Positions 1 to 5,325 are shown, numbered from the stretch's first letter. The stretch is DNA of 6,345 nt from Pseudomonadota bacterium (GCA_023410295.1 JAEYPY010000106.1:1-6345); one strand, 5' to 3'. Numbers and translations: made by a program. Notes: generated from the letters alone by a model not told the origin.

Positions 1-48
1 CCTCGTAGGCGAGTAGGGCAGTACCGGAAATTGGGCGTACGTAACGTT

Positions 49-65
49 CGCGAGGGTCGCTCGCG
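49..65. repeat. Short perfect inverted repeat (hairpin candidate)
   Basis: CGCGAG at 49-54 and CTCGCG at 60-65 form a perfect 6-bp stem around a 5-nt loop (GGTCG). A wider pairing, TTCGCG at 47-52 with CGCGAA at 70-75, competes with it. No T-run follows on either side, so it is not a convincing intrinsic terminator. It lies in the non-coding leader (1-155) before the microprotein gene and could be the end of an upstream transcription unit or chance pairing in GC-rich DNA. Confidence 0.3.
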
Positions 66-98
66 GGCGCGCGAACCCATGCCTAGCGCTTGCGCCCC

Positions 99-124
99 TA
101 TTCCCTTAAGCCCGTATTCCCTTA
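99..124. repeat. 10-bp tandem direct repeat upstream of the microprotein gene
   Basis: The decamer TATTCCCTTA occurs at 99-108 and again at 115-124, a 16-bp period, in a pyrimidine-rich stretch that ends 21 bp before the Shine-Dalgarno of the 27-residue gene. The position suits a regulator site or promoter-proximal element. I see no clear -35/-10 pair around it. The function is inference only. Confidence 0.4.
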
Positions 125-155
125 TTCTTCCCCCAAGCCGCCAACGGAGGAAACC

Positions 156-239
156 ATGGCCAAAGGTCAGATGCGCTCCAACAAAGAGAAGCGCAAACCC
201 AAGAAGGACAAGGACGAGAAGAAGGGCGCCAAGAAGTGA
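156..239 (+). CDS. 27-residue lysine-rich basic microprotein, conserved hypothetical
   Basis: ATG at 156 is preceded by a strong Shine-Dalgarno, GGAGG at 146-150, with a 5-nt spacer. The reading frame gives 27 residues beginning MAKGQMRSNKEKRKPKKDK and ends in a Lys/Glu/Gly-rich tail with TGA at 237-239. It is extremely basic, with no hydrophobic core, and is probably disordered. The opening resembles short conserved hypothetical proteins of the MAKGQ.RSN.E..KPKK type that I recall from proteobacteria; no function is known to me. Its composition would suit binding to RNA, DNA or ribosomes, which is inference. Its stop overlaps the GTG start of the next gene (GTGA, 236-239), implying translational coupling. 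It is short enough for automatic gene calling to miss. Confidence 0.75.
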   Translation: MAKGQMRSNKEKRKPKKDKDEKKGAKK

Positions 240-490
240 GCGGCAAGGTCCTCTTCAAGTTCGCATTCATGGGCAAGGTGACGACCCCGGAAACGGCGCC
301 GACGCAGCTGGTCGCCGATAGCCTGCGCACGCTGGAAGCCAATCTTCGGCCAAAGCTAGAGGCGGTCGTCCCCGCGGGCGATACGCTCGAAGTGCAGGTG
401 GTGTGGAATCGCGACAAGCACCTCGATTTCAACCTCGTCGGCGCCAAGGGCGTGGTCGAAGCCGCGCATGAAGTCTTGAAGCAGGGCTGA
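236..490 (+). CDS. Small alpha/beta protein of unrecognised family, paralogue A
   Basis: This 84-residue protein starts at GTG 236, which overlaps the stop of the microprotein gene, so it is likely translated by coupling. A later ATG at 269 would remove the first strand. I do not recognise the family. The sequence suggests a first strand (about residues 5-12, VLFKFAFM), a long amphipathic helix (about 22-42, LVADSLRTLEANLRPKLEAV), two strands (about 48-65, including VVWN and LDFNLVG) and a C-terminal helix. There is no signal peptide, TM segment, Cys pair or catalytic motif. It aligns without gaps to the next protein (31 identities over 66 positions, about 47%), so the two are tandem duplicates. 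Likely a cytosolic small domain protein, function unknown. Confidence 0.8.
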   Translation: MSGKVLFKFAFMGKVTTPETAPTQLVADSLRTLEANLRPKLEAVVPAGDTLEVQVVWNRDKHLDFNLVGAKGVVEAAHEVLKQG

Positions 491-493
491 GTC

Positions 494-742
494 ATGATCC
501 GATTTCACTTCAACGTCATGGGCGAGTCCGTGACGGCGGAAACCGCCCGCACGCCCGAGGTCGCCAACAACGTCCGCGCCATGGAGGCCGATCTGCGCAA
601 GAAGCTCGAAGGCGCCGTGCCGGAGAGCGAGAACCTCGACGTGGTGATTTCCTGGAACCAGGCGAGCAAAGTCGATTTCCGGCTCGACGGCTCGCGCGCC
701 GCCGTGGAAGCCGCCGGCCGCGCCTTGGGTCTGAAGCGCTAG
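494..742 (+). CDS. Small alpha/beta protein of unrecognised family, paralogue B
   Basis: This 82-residue protein starts at ATG 494, three bases after the stop of paralogue A. AGGGCTGAGTC upstream supplies only a modest Shine-Dalgarno, so coupling is likely. The conserved core shared with paralogue A is MG at residues 9-10, T.ETA, VA, an R..EA.LR.KLE helix, a VP turn, L.V...WN, DF.L.G and VEAA near the end. The same strand-helix-strand-strand-helix order is predicted. Residues differ mostly on presumed surface positions, which would suit a heterodimer or divergent partners (inference). I cannot name the family. The stop TAG at 740-742 is only 6 bases from the stop of the convergent GST gene, and no clear terminator hairpin with a T-run lies between them. 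Confidence 0.8.
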   Translation: MIRFHFNVMGESVTAETARTPEVANNVRAMEADLRKKLEGAVPESENLDVVISWNQASKVDFRLDGSRAAVEAAGRALGLKR

Positions 743-748
743 CTGCGC

Positions 749-1384
749 CTAGGCCGACTTCTGTTGCTCGGCAATCAGTGCGTCGTCGATCTCATTGGCC
801 CGGATCGCGGCTGGCCGCGCGGCAAGCCGACTCCAATAGACTTCGAACGCCGGACGCTTTTCGATCGTGCCGAACTGCAGCGCCCAGCCGATTTGCGAAC
901 CGAGATAAAGATCGGCGGCGGTGAAGTGATCGGCGGCGAGATATTCCTTATCTTTCACCGCAAATTCGAGCGCATCCATCACCTGTTCGCGCGACCCATA
1001 GCCAACCATGCCGCGCTTTTCTTCCGGCACGACGACGCCAAGCCCATGATTGCTCGCCATCGCTTCGACGCAGCCGGCGCCGTAGAAGAGCCAGCGATAA
1101 TAAGGTCCGCGTTCCTTACTGCCGTGCGGCGGCGCGAGGCTGGCTTCGGGAAAAACGTCGGCGAGGTAAGCGCAAATCGCCGCCGCTTCGGTGACGACCG
1201 TATCGCCGTGCTTGATCGCCGGCACTTTTCCCATCGGGTTGATCGCCAGATATTCCGGCGACTTCATCGACGTGCCGTAGCCCAAGACGACCGTATCGTA
1301 AGGCTGGCCCACTTCCTCCAGCATCCAGCGGATGATGCGGCCACGCGACATCGGGTTTGTGTAGAAGGTGAGATCGTGCGCCAT
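749..1384 (-). CDS. Glutathione S-transferase family protein
   Basis: 211-residue cytosolic GST, the usual length for the family. The N-terminal thioredoxin-like domain (about residues 1-80) has FYTNPMSRGR near the start, where Ser14 could activate glutathione, then KVPAI carrying the cis-proline and TEAAAICAYLAD at the glutathione gamma-glutamyl site. The usual Ser of the ES motif is Ala here. The C-terminal helical domain contains the FTAADL N-capping motif typical of GSTs. The start at 1384 gives MAHDLTFYTNP and has GGGAGA about 8 nt upstream. An open extension to 1447 would add 21 non-homologous residues and run across the divergent yffB-like start, so I rejected it. It is transcribed alone, divergently from yffB with a 49-bp gap. 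The substrate cannot be told from sequence. Confidence 0.93.
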   Translation of the reverse strand: MAHDLTFYTNPMSRGRIIRWMLEEVGQPYDTVVLGYGTSMKSPEYLAINPMGKVPAIKHGDTVVTEAAAICAYLADVFPEASLAPPHGSKERGPYYRWLFYGAGCVEAMASNHGLGVVVPEEKRGMVGYGSREQVMDALEFAVKDKEYLAADHFTAADLYLGSQIGWALQFGTIEKRPAFEVYWSRLAARPAAIRANEIDDALIAEQQKSA

Positions 1385-1398
1385 TTGGCTTCTCCCTC

Positions 1399-1427
1399 TT
1401 GGGCAAATGGAAGGGCTTTGGCATAAG
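1399..1427 (+). promoter_or_regulatory. Candidate promoter for the yffB-like gene
   Basis: TTGGGC at 1399-1404 and CATAAG at 1422-1427 are separated by 17 bp. Both are partial matches to the housekeeping -35 and -10 hexamers. A start about 7 nt downstream of the -10 would fall on or next to the ATG at 1434, giving a nearly leaderless transcript. The elements are weak and the call rests on position and spacing only. Confidence 0.25.
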
Positions 1428-1433
1428 GCGCCC

Positions 1434-1793
1434 ATGGCCAAGAGCAAGCAGATTACGATCTACGGCATCAAGAACTGCGACACGATGAAAAAGGCGCGCA
1501 CATGGCTCGATGCGCATGACGTGGATTATGTGTTTCACGACTATAAAACCGAAGGCATCGACAAGGCCGCGCTCGAGCGCTGGACGAAGGAGGTCGGCTG
1601 GGAAACGCTGCTCAATCGCGCCGGCACGACCTTTCGAAAACTGCCCGATGCCGACCGCGAGAACGTGACGGAGAAGAAAGCGGTCGCGCTCATGCTTGCG
1701 CAGCCAAGCATGATCAAGCGCCCGGTGCTGGATGTCGGCGGCAAGCTGATCGTGGGCTTCAAGCCTGAGGCGTACGAAAAGGCGCTGATCTAA
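1434..1793 (+). CDS. yffB: YffB-like ArsC/Spx-fold thiol reductase
   Basis: 119-residue protein of the ArsC/Spx superfamily, closest in my reading to E. coli YffB, a small protein of almost the same length. The signature YGIKNCDTMKKARTWL covers residues 10-25, with the single N-terminal cysteine at 15. HDYKTEG (35-41), GWETLLN (55-61), GTTFRKL (64-70) and IKRPVL, with Arg96-Pro97, follow in the order typical of the family. YffB is thought to act as a glutathione-linked thiol reductase; true arsenate reduction should not be assumed. The start at 1434 matches the family N-terminus and has AAGG 5 nt upstream. An in-frame ATG at 1407 is possible but adds residues the family lacks. Its stop overlaps that of the convergent hydrolase by 3 bp. 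Confidence 0.92.
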   Translation: MAKSKQITIYGIKNCDTMKKARTWLDAHDVDYVFHDYKTEGIDKAALERWTKEVGWETLLNRAGTTFRKLPDADRENVTEKKAVALMLAQPSMIKRPVLDVGGKLIVGFKPEAYEKALI

Positions 1794-2452
1794 CGCATCC
1801 AGGCTGCCGCTGAATCGAGGGCTTCGGCCAACACCTCAGCATCTTTGCGCCCGCTCTTCGCCGGCGCATGAAAGCTATGATCGGCATGCGCAAGCAATTT
1901 CAACGTTGCGCGCTGGCGGAGGCGCTTAATCACGGGCCGTAGCAGATCCAGCTCGGCCAGCGCATCATTATCGCCCTGCAGGAACAGCATCGGGATATTG
2001 ATGTCGTTCAGATGCGCCGCGCGCTCGTCGCTGGGCTTGCCGGCGGGATGCAGCGGGAAGGCGAAGAAGATAAGCCCACGCACGTTCGGCAACGCATCGA
2101 GCGCTTGCGCCTGGCTCGTCATCCGTCCGCCAAACGAACGGCCGCCTGCAAAGAGCGGCGTGTCAGAGGCAAGCTCCTTCGCCTTAGCGACAGCGGCGCG
2201 CACCGCCGCGTGGGCGAGTGGCGGCGGGTCCGGTCGCTTCGAGCCGCGCTCCATGTAGAGAAAGTTGTAGCGCAGCGTTGCGATTCCGCGTTCAGCCAAA
2301 CCGTTCGCAGCCGCCGTCATCGCCTTGTGCGCCATGCCGGCGCCGGCCCCATGCGCGAATACATAAACCGCTTTCGCGCCCGGCGTTGAGAGCCAAAGGC
2401 CGGAGACGCTGGTTTCGCCATCAATCGGGATCGTAATCTGCGTCGGCGTCAT
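1790..2452 (-). CDS. Alpha/beta hydrolase, KANL3/Tex30-like (dienelactone-hydrolase-type fold)
   Basis: 220-residue cytosolic alpha/beta hydrolase. The catalytic elements are visible: HGAGAG at 34-39 near the oxyanion hole, the nucleophile elbow GRSFGG with Ser106, the acid in QGDNDALA (Asp163) and the base in HADHSFH (His192). This HGAGAG/GRSFGG/DHSFH pattern is that of the small KANL3/Tex30-like bacterial hydrolases, whose substrates are mostly unknown. It is the last gene of the seven-gene operon. I chose ATG 2452 because it forms TGATG with the stop of the YCII-like gene, suggesting coupled translation. An in-frame ATG at 2476 has GGAAG 7 nt upstream and would add eight residues, so it remains possible. 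Likely an esterase or lactonase-type activity, unproven. Confidence 0.9.
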   Translation of the reverse strand: MTPTQITIPIDGETSVSGLWLSTPGAKAVYVFAHGAGAGMAHKAMTAAANGLAERGIATLRYNFLYMERGSKRPDPPPLAHAAVRAAVAKAKELASDTPLFAGGRSFGGRMTSQAQALDALPNVRGLIFFAFPLHPAGKPSDERAAHLNDINIPMLFLQGDNDALAELDLLRPVIKRLRQRATLKLLAHADHSFHAPAKSGRKDAEVLAEALDSAAAWMR

Positions 2453-2808
2453 CAGGGCGCCGGGATCGGCAGACATTCCATCACTTCCACGCTGTCTCCC
2501 GGAAACAGCGTGAAGTGCGGGTGGCCTTCGAACATCCTTGCCGCGGCTTCGTGCGATTCCGCTTGCACGATAACGTAGCCGGTGAGCGCATTCTTGATGT
2601 CGCGGACGCCGTCAGGGCAGGTGCGCTTGGTTTTGCCGAGCGGGCCGCCGTGATCGAGGATCGCAGCTTTATGCCTCTCGCCCCAAGCCATCCAAGCATC
2701 GAACGCGGCTTTGGTGCGGGCGTTGCGTTCATTGTCGCTGAGATTGTCCCAGCCGGAGCGGCGATGCGCGTCGTCTGTGCCGATATAAACAGCCATGAAC
2801 TTCTTCAT
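2452..2808 (-). CDS. YCII-related (YciI/DGPF-like) domain protein
   Basis: 118-residue protein whose whole length matches the YCII-related ferredoxin-like fold. It has MKKFMAVYIG as the first strand, a helical stretch (about residues 30-50), HGGPLGKTK, a second half with GYVIVQAESHEAAARMFEGH, and the closing VEVMECLPIP strand. Proteins of this fold often follow AHSA1 or sigma-factor genes and are usually small dimers; their activity is rarely known. The start at 2808 has GGGAG 7 nt upstream and lies 11 nt after the stop of the preceding SRPBCC gene. An open frame extending to 3198 lies inside that gene in another frame and is not used. The position between SRPBCC proteins and a hydrolase suggests a shared response, not a defined step. 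Confidence 0.88.
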   Translation of the reverse strand: MKKFMAVYIGTDDAHRRSGWDNLSDNERNARTKAAFDAWMAWGERHKAAILDHGGPLGKTKRTCPDGVRDIKNALTGYVIVQAESHEAAARMFEGHPHFTLFPGDSVEVMECLPIPAP

Positions 2809-2819
2809 CGCTCTGCTCC

Positions 2820-3296
2820 CTAGGCGGTGACGCTGAGATAGTTGTCGAGTTTGCCGAAAAGCTCCTGCCAGCCGGCTTCGCGCATCTTTACCCCGTCGGC
2901 GCCGTCGAAGAAGGCGCCATGTTCGGTGAAGACCATGCGCGTGCCTTTGTCGGCGGGCGTCAGTTCGACGCTGGCGAGTGAGACCGAGAAGCGCGCGCCG
3001 TTGCGGTCCATCGAATAGGTGAAGATGATGCGCTGGTTTGGGACAATTTCGTTGAAGACGGTGTCGTTGCCGAACCATGTCTCTTCGCCGAAGGTTTCGA
3101 CGCCTTTGAGGTGGCGGAAGGTGCTGCGCTCGGCGCCGCCTTCGCGGAAATCGAGTTCGTAGCTTTTGATTTCCCAGCCTTCGCCTTCGGCAAACCACGC
3201 GCGCTTGGCGACGAGATCGGCCCAGGCGGCGAACACCTTTTGTGGCGCGGCGTTGTAGCGGCGTTCGATGACGAAGCTGCCATGTGTGGTCGTCAT
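2820..3296 (-). CDS. AHSA1-type SRPBCC (START-like) protein 1
   Basis: 158-residue SRPBCC domain protein of the bacterial AHSA1 family, a helix-grip fold around a deep hydrophobic cavity. It shows the full family pattern: FVIERRYNAAPQKVFAAWAD at about residues 8-27, DFREGG, IVPNQRIIFTYSMD, SLASVELTP, GTRMVFTEHGAFFDG and the C-terminal helix GWQELFGKLDNYL. Such proteins bind lipids, polyketide-like or other hydrophobic molecules and are commonly found beside ArsR regulators; the ligand here is unknown. The start at 3296 has GAGG 5 nt upstream. Seven bases separate it from the preceding SRPBCC gene. Of the three copies this one keeps the canonical motifs best. Confidence 0.93.
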   Translation of the reverse strand: MTTTHGSFVIERRYNAAPQKVFAAWADLVAKRAWFAEGEGWEIKSYELDFREGGAERSTFRHLKGVETFGEETWFGNDTVFNEIVPNQRIIFTYSMDRNGARFSVSLASVELTPADKGTRMVFTEHGAFFDGADGVKMREAGWQELFGKLDNYLSVTA

Positions 3297-3303
3297 AACT
3301 GCC

Positions 3304-3759
3304 TCACCTGTTCAAAAAGGCTTCGAGTTGGCTGAGCAGTTCGAGCGTGCCGCGTTCACGTTCGCCGGCGTCGTCGTAGCCATCGAGGAAGATGCCCTGT
3401 TCAGTCAGCACGAACCTCGTCCCCGAACCATTGGCATTGAACTCCATGCTGGCGAGCGACACGGAGATGCGCCGGTCGTTTATGTGCATTTCGTAGGACG
3501 ATACGATCCGTTCGTTCGGGACGATATCCCAATACGTCGCGTTGTAATGGTGCACGGCGCCCCCGACTGGCCCACCGCTGACGCTTTCCTTGCCGCCGAC
3601 GCGGAAGTCGAACGCCTCGTTGGATTTAGCCCATTCCTCGGGGCCGCCGAACCATTGGGATTTCGACTTCGGGTTGGCGAACGCGTCGAACACTTTAGCT
3701 GGCGCGTGCTTGAAGTCGCGTTCGATCACGAACGTTGCATGCGTGGTAGAACGTTTCAC
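3304..3759 (-). CDS. AHSA1-type SRPBCC (START-like) protein 2
   Basis: 151-residue paralogue of the preceding type. FVIERDFKHAPAKVFDAF opens the domain (about residues 10-27). WFGGPEEW, FDFRVGG, IVPNERIVSSYEMH, SLASMEF, GTRFVLTEQGIFLDG and the final helix LELLSQLEAFL follow. The canonical TEHG is TEQG here. It starts at GTG 3759 with AAGGAG 8 nt upstream, and the GTGA overlap with the stop of SRPBCC protein 3 indicates coupling. The length fits a single domain, with no signal peptide. It probably binds a hydrophobic ligand like its neighbours, and the sequence differences suggest a different cavity (inference). Confidence 0.92.
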   Translation of the reverse strand: MKRSTTHATFVIERDFKHAPAKVFDAFANPKSKSQWFGGPEEWAKSNEAFDFRVGGKESVSGGPVGGAVHHYNATYWDIVPNERIVSSYEMHINDRRISVSLASMEFNANGSGTRFVLTEQGIFLDGYDDAGERERGTLELLSQLEAFLNR

Positions 3760-4208
3760 TGCGCGAACTCCTTGTCGAGATTGTCGAGCGCGGCGGACCA
3801 GCCGAACTGGTAGCCTTGCTCCATGTTTGAGCCGTCGAAGCTGGCGATCTGCATGGTGAGCCGGAGGTTGGTGCCGGCGTCTTTGGGCGTGAGCTCGACG
3901 GTGATCAGCGCGGCCGAGACGCGCCGCTTTCCGTGTGCGATGTCTTCGACGAAGAAGATGCGCTGGTCGCGCTTGATATCGATGTAGTCCACTGTCGCGA
4001 CATAATCTTCATTGTCAGGTTCGATGCAGCGCGAGAGATCGCGCCCGCCTTCGCGGAAATCGGCTTCTTCATATTCGATGCGGATATTGTCGGCTGGCGC
4101 GGACCAGCGCTTGCGCGCTTCGACGTCAGCCCAGGCGCTGAAGACACGCGCGGGCGCGGCGTTGTAGGTGCGCTCCATAACGATGGTGGCGTGGGCGATG
4201 GTGGTCAT
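3756..4208 (-). CDS. AHSA1-type SRPBCC (START-like) protein 3, divergent copy
   Basis: 150-residue SRPBCC protein and first of the three in transcription order. The N-terminal half is canonical: IVMERTYNAAPARVFSAWAD at about residues 9-28, then ADFREGG. The C-terminal half is divergent. The usual GTR..FTEHG.F.DG block is GTNLRLTMQIASFDGSN, followed by GYQFGWSAALDNLDKEF. The start at 4208 lies 5 nt after the GST stop codon, with GGAG about 10 nt upstream. Loss of the TEHG block while the fold is kept suggests a changed ligand pocket or loss of partner contacts; this is inference from comparison with the two copies downstream. Confidence 0.9.
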   Translation of the reverse strand: MTTIAHATIVMERTYNAAPARVFSAWADVEARKRWSAPADNIRIEYEEADFREGGRDLSRCIEPDNEDYVATVDYIDIKRDQRIFFVEDIAHGKRRVSAALITVELTPKDAGTNLRLTMQIASFDGSNMEQGYQFGWSAALDNLDKEFAQ

Positions 4209-4213
4209 GGGGA

Positions 4214-4849
4214 CTAGGCTCCGGGGTACATGTGAAAGAGCGGCTCCGATTCCTTAACCGCACGCGCGAACGAGGGGCGCGTCTTCAGGCGATCGAGGTA
4301 AGCGGCGATGCGCGGGCGGTTCTCGCCCAGCGGCGCGTTGCGCGTCGCGTACCAGAGCGCGGGCGCGGCCGAGCAATCGGCCAGCGTGAAGCTCTCGCCG
4401 ACAATGTATTCGCGCGCGCCGAGCTGGGTTTCGATGACAGTGTAGATGCTACGCACGATGCGCTTGGCTTCCTCGACGCCGAAAGGATCGCGCTGATCTT
4501 CCGGGCGGATGTTGTCGACGACGATCTTGCTCATCGTCGTGTTGAGATGATCGAACACGCGGTCCCAGCGACGCACCTCAAGCGCGGCATCGAGATCCTC
4601 GGGAATGAAGCGCGTTGCGCCGGGATAGTAGGCGTCGAGATACTCGATGATGACGGAGGTCTCGGTCACCATGCGATCGCGGTCGCTGTCGAGCAGGATA
4701 GGGAACTTGCCCATCGGCCATTTGGCGATGAAGTCCGCGTAAGTGCTCTCATCCACTGTGATGGAGTCGAACGGCGTGGCGTTCTCGTAGAGGGCGGTCA
4801 GCACCTTCCAGGTGTAGGAAGAGATCGGGTGGCCATAGAGCGTCAGCAT
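4214..4849 (-). CDS. Glutathione S-transferase family protein, second gene of the ArsR operon
   Basis: 211-residue GST. The thioredoxin-like domain begins MLTLYGHPISSYTWKVL, with serines at positions 11-12 as candidates for glutathione activation. GKFPILLD holds the cis-proline, and ETSVIIEYLD is the classical glutathione-binding E-[ST]-x-x-I motif. The helical domain has the N-capping SFTLADCSAAPAL. ATG 4849 forms TGATG with the stop of the ArsR gene and lacks a good Shine-Dalgarno, so translation is probably coupled. Open sequence continues upstream to 4930, but that part lies in the ArsR gene and lacks GST homology. It differs clearly from the other GST in this window, so the two are not a recent duplication. 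Substrate unknown; a role in electrophile detoxification fits the operon. Confidence 0.94.
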   Translation of the reverse strand: MLTLYGHPISSYTWKVLTALYENATPFDSITVDESTYADFIAKWPMGKFPILLDSDRDRMVTETSVIIEYLDAYYPGATRFIPEDLDAALEVRRWDRVFDHLNTTMSKIVVDNIRPEDQRDPFGVEEAKRIVRSIYTVIETQLGAREYIVGESFTLADCSAAPALWYATRNAPLGENRPRIAAYLDRLKTRPSFARAVKESEPLFHMYPGA

Positions 4850-5181
4850 CAAACGTCTTTCGTTTCGTCGAGAAATTGTCCGAGCCGATCGAGGCGGCGT
4901 TCCCAGAGGGCGCGGCGTTCGGCGATCCATTGTTCGGCTTGGGAGAGCGCCTTGGGCTCGATCCGGCAGGTGCGGCTGCGGCCGACCTTTTCCGAAATCA
5001 CCAGACCCGACGCTTCCAGCACCGCCAGGTGCTGCATCACCCCCGGCAGTGACATCGCCAGAGGTTTGGCCAACTCCGAGACCGTGGCCGGGCCTTGGAC
5101 TAGGCGATCGACCATGGCCCGGCGGCTGGGGTCGGCCAGGGCCTGGAAGGCCAGATCGAGGGCGGCGTCCTGCCTGAACAT
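4849..5181 (-). CDS. ArsR/SmtB-family transcriptional repressor, non-metal type
   Basis: 110-residue winged helix-turn-helix regulator. FQALADPSRRAMVDRL (12-27) is the classical ArsR opening helix, residues 33-60 form the HTH with recognition helix about 44-57 (SLPGVMQHLAVLEA), and the wing follows at 60-75. The ELCVCDL metal motif is absent and Cys72 is the only cysteine, so sensing by a metal-thiolate cluster is unlikely. ArsR proteins of this sort often sit beside AHSA1 genes. It heads the operon and its start codon lies two bases from a perfect inverted repeat, so autorepression is likely. The DNA just before the ATG (AAGTATCC) contains no Shine-Dalgarno, so translation may be leaderless or weak. 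The ligand is unknown. Confidence 0.93.
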   Translation of the reverse strand: MFRQDAALDLAFQALADPSRRAMVDRLVQGPATVSELAKPLAMSLPGVMQHLAVLEASGLVISEKVGRSRTCRIEPKALSQAEQWIAERRALWERRLDRLGQFLDETKDV

Positions 5182-5182
5182 G

Positions 5183-5208
5183 GATACTTAAGTAGGCACT
5201 TAAGTATC
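5183..5208. promoter_or_regulatory. Candidate ArsR operator, perfect 11-bp inverted repeat
   Basis: GATACTTAAGT at 5183-5193 and ACTTAAGTATC at 5198-5208 are perfect reverse complements around a 4-bp spacer (AGGC). Each arm contains the 8-bp palindrome ACTTAAGT, so the site is also a 12-bp-period direct repeat. It is AT-rich in a GC-rich region and ends two bases upstream of the arsR-like ATG. ArsR dimers typically bind such dyads over their own promoters. The site could also influence the divergent gene at 5365, but it lies about 155 bp away. Confidence 0.75.
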
Positions 5209-5216
5209 ATCTGGCA

Positions 5217-5222
5217 AGTCAA
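5217..5222 (-). promoter_or_regulatory. Candidate -35 element of the ArsR operon promoter
   Basis: Read on the minus strand the hexamer is TTGACT, five of six matches to the -35 consensus, placed 8 bp upstream of the operator. A normal spacing puts the -10 and the transcription start inside the operator and close to the ATG. No good -10 is visible at 16-18 bp (GTGCCT at 17), so the call is tentative. GATACT in the outer operator arm is an alternative -10 without a good -35. Confidence 0.35.
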
Positions 5223-5319
5223 AAGACGCTGGCGCGCGGCGGCCGGCTCATGACATGAACGCAATGGCCCATCTGCGGCGCTGCGCAGGCTTGCATCCAA
5301 GAGCCGAGCGGGGCGCATC

Positions 5320-5325
5320 TATAAG
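5320..5325 (+). promoter_or_regulatory. Candidate -10 element upstream of the DUF6249-like gene
   Basis: TATAAG at 5320-5325 matches five of six -10 consensus bases and lies 39 bp before the preferred start at 5365. There is no good -35 at 17 bp; TTGCAT at 5291-5296 is 23 bp away, which is too far. The promoter may depend on an activator or on the ECF sigma factor, or the match may be chance. Confidence 0.25.

Noticed and set aside
106..495. Minus-strand open frame over the small paralogue
   Set aside because: It is a shadow of the microprotein and paralogue A, which are supported by Shine-Dalgarno, overlap coupling and the 47% identity to paralogue B.
733..761. Possible terminator between the convergent genes ending at 742 and 749
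   Set aside because: Only short palindromes (AGCGCT, CCTAGG) and a GAAG/CTTC pairing are present, with no stable long stem or T-run.
764..1426. A 220-codon open frame on the + strand
   Set aside because: It is the antisense shadow of the GST gene at 749-1384; no recognisable domain and no ribosome-binding site.
1434..1793. Arsenate reductase (arsenic resistance) reading of the ArsC-fold gene
   Set aside because: The sequence follows the YffB/Spx-like branch in motif order and length, and no arsenic resistance genes are nearby; the ArsR-type regulator belongs to a different operon and lacks metal ligands.
2809..3198. N-terminal extension of the YCII-like protein
   Set aside because: The extra residues are Arg-rich, lie out of frame within the SRPBCC protein 1 gene, and a good Shine-Dalgarno precedes ATG 2808.
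4232..5191. A 319-codon open frame on the + strand
   Set aside because: It is antisense to the GST and ArsR genes, whose family motifs are clear, and its arginine-rich translation is typical of a GC-rich shadow frame.
5188..5203. Two TTAA boxes in the operator resembling a CtrA site
   Set aside because: The spacing is 8 bp, not the 7 bp of the TTAA-N7-TTAA consensus, and the boxes are fully explained by the perfect dyad next to the ArsR gene.
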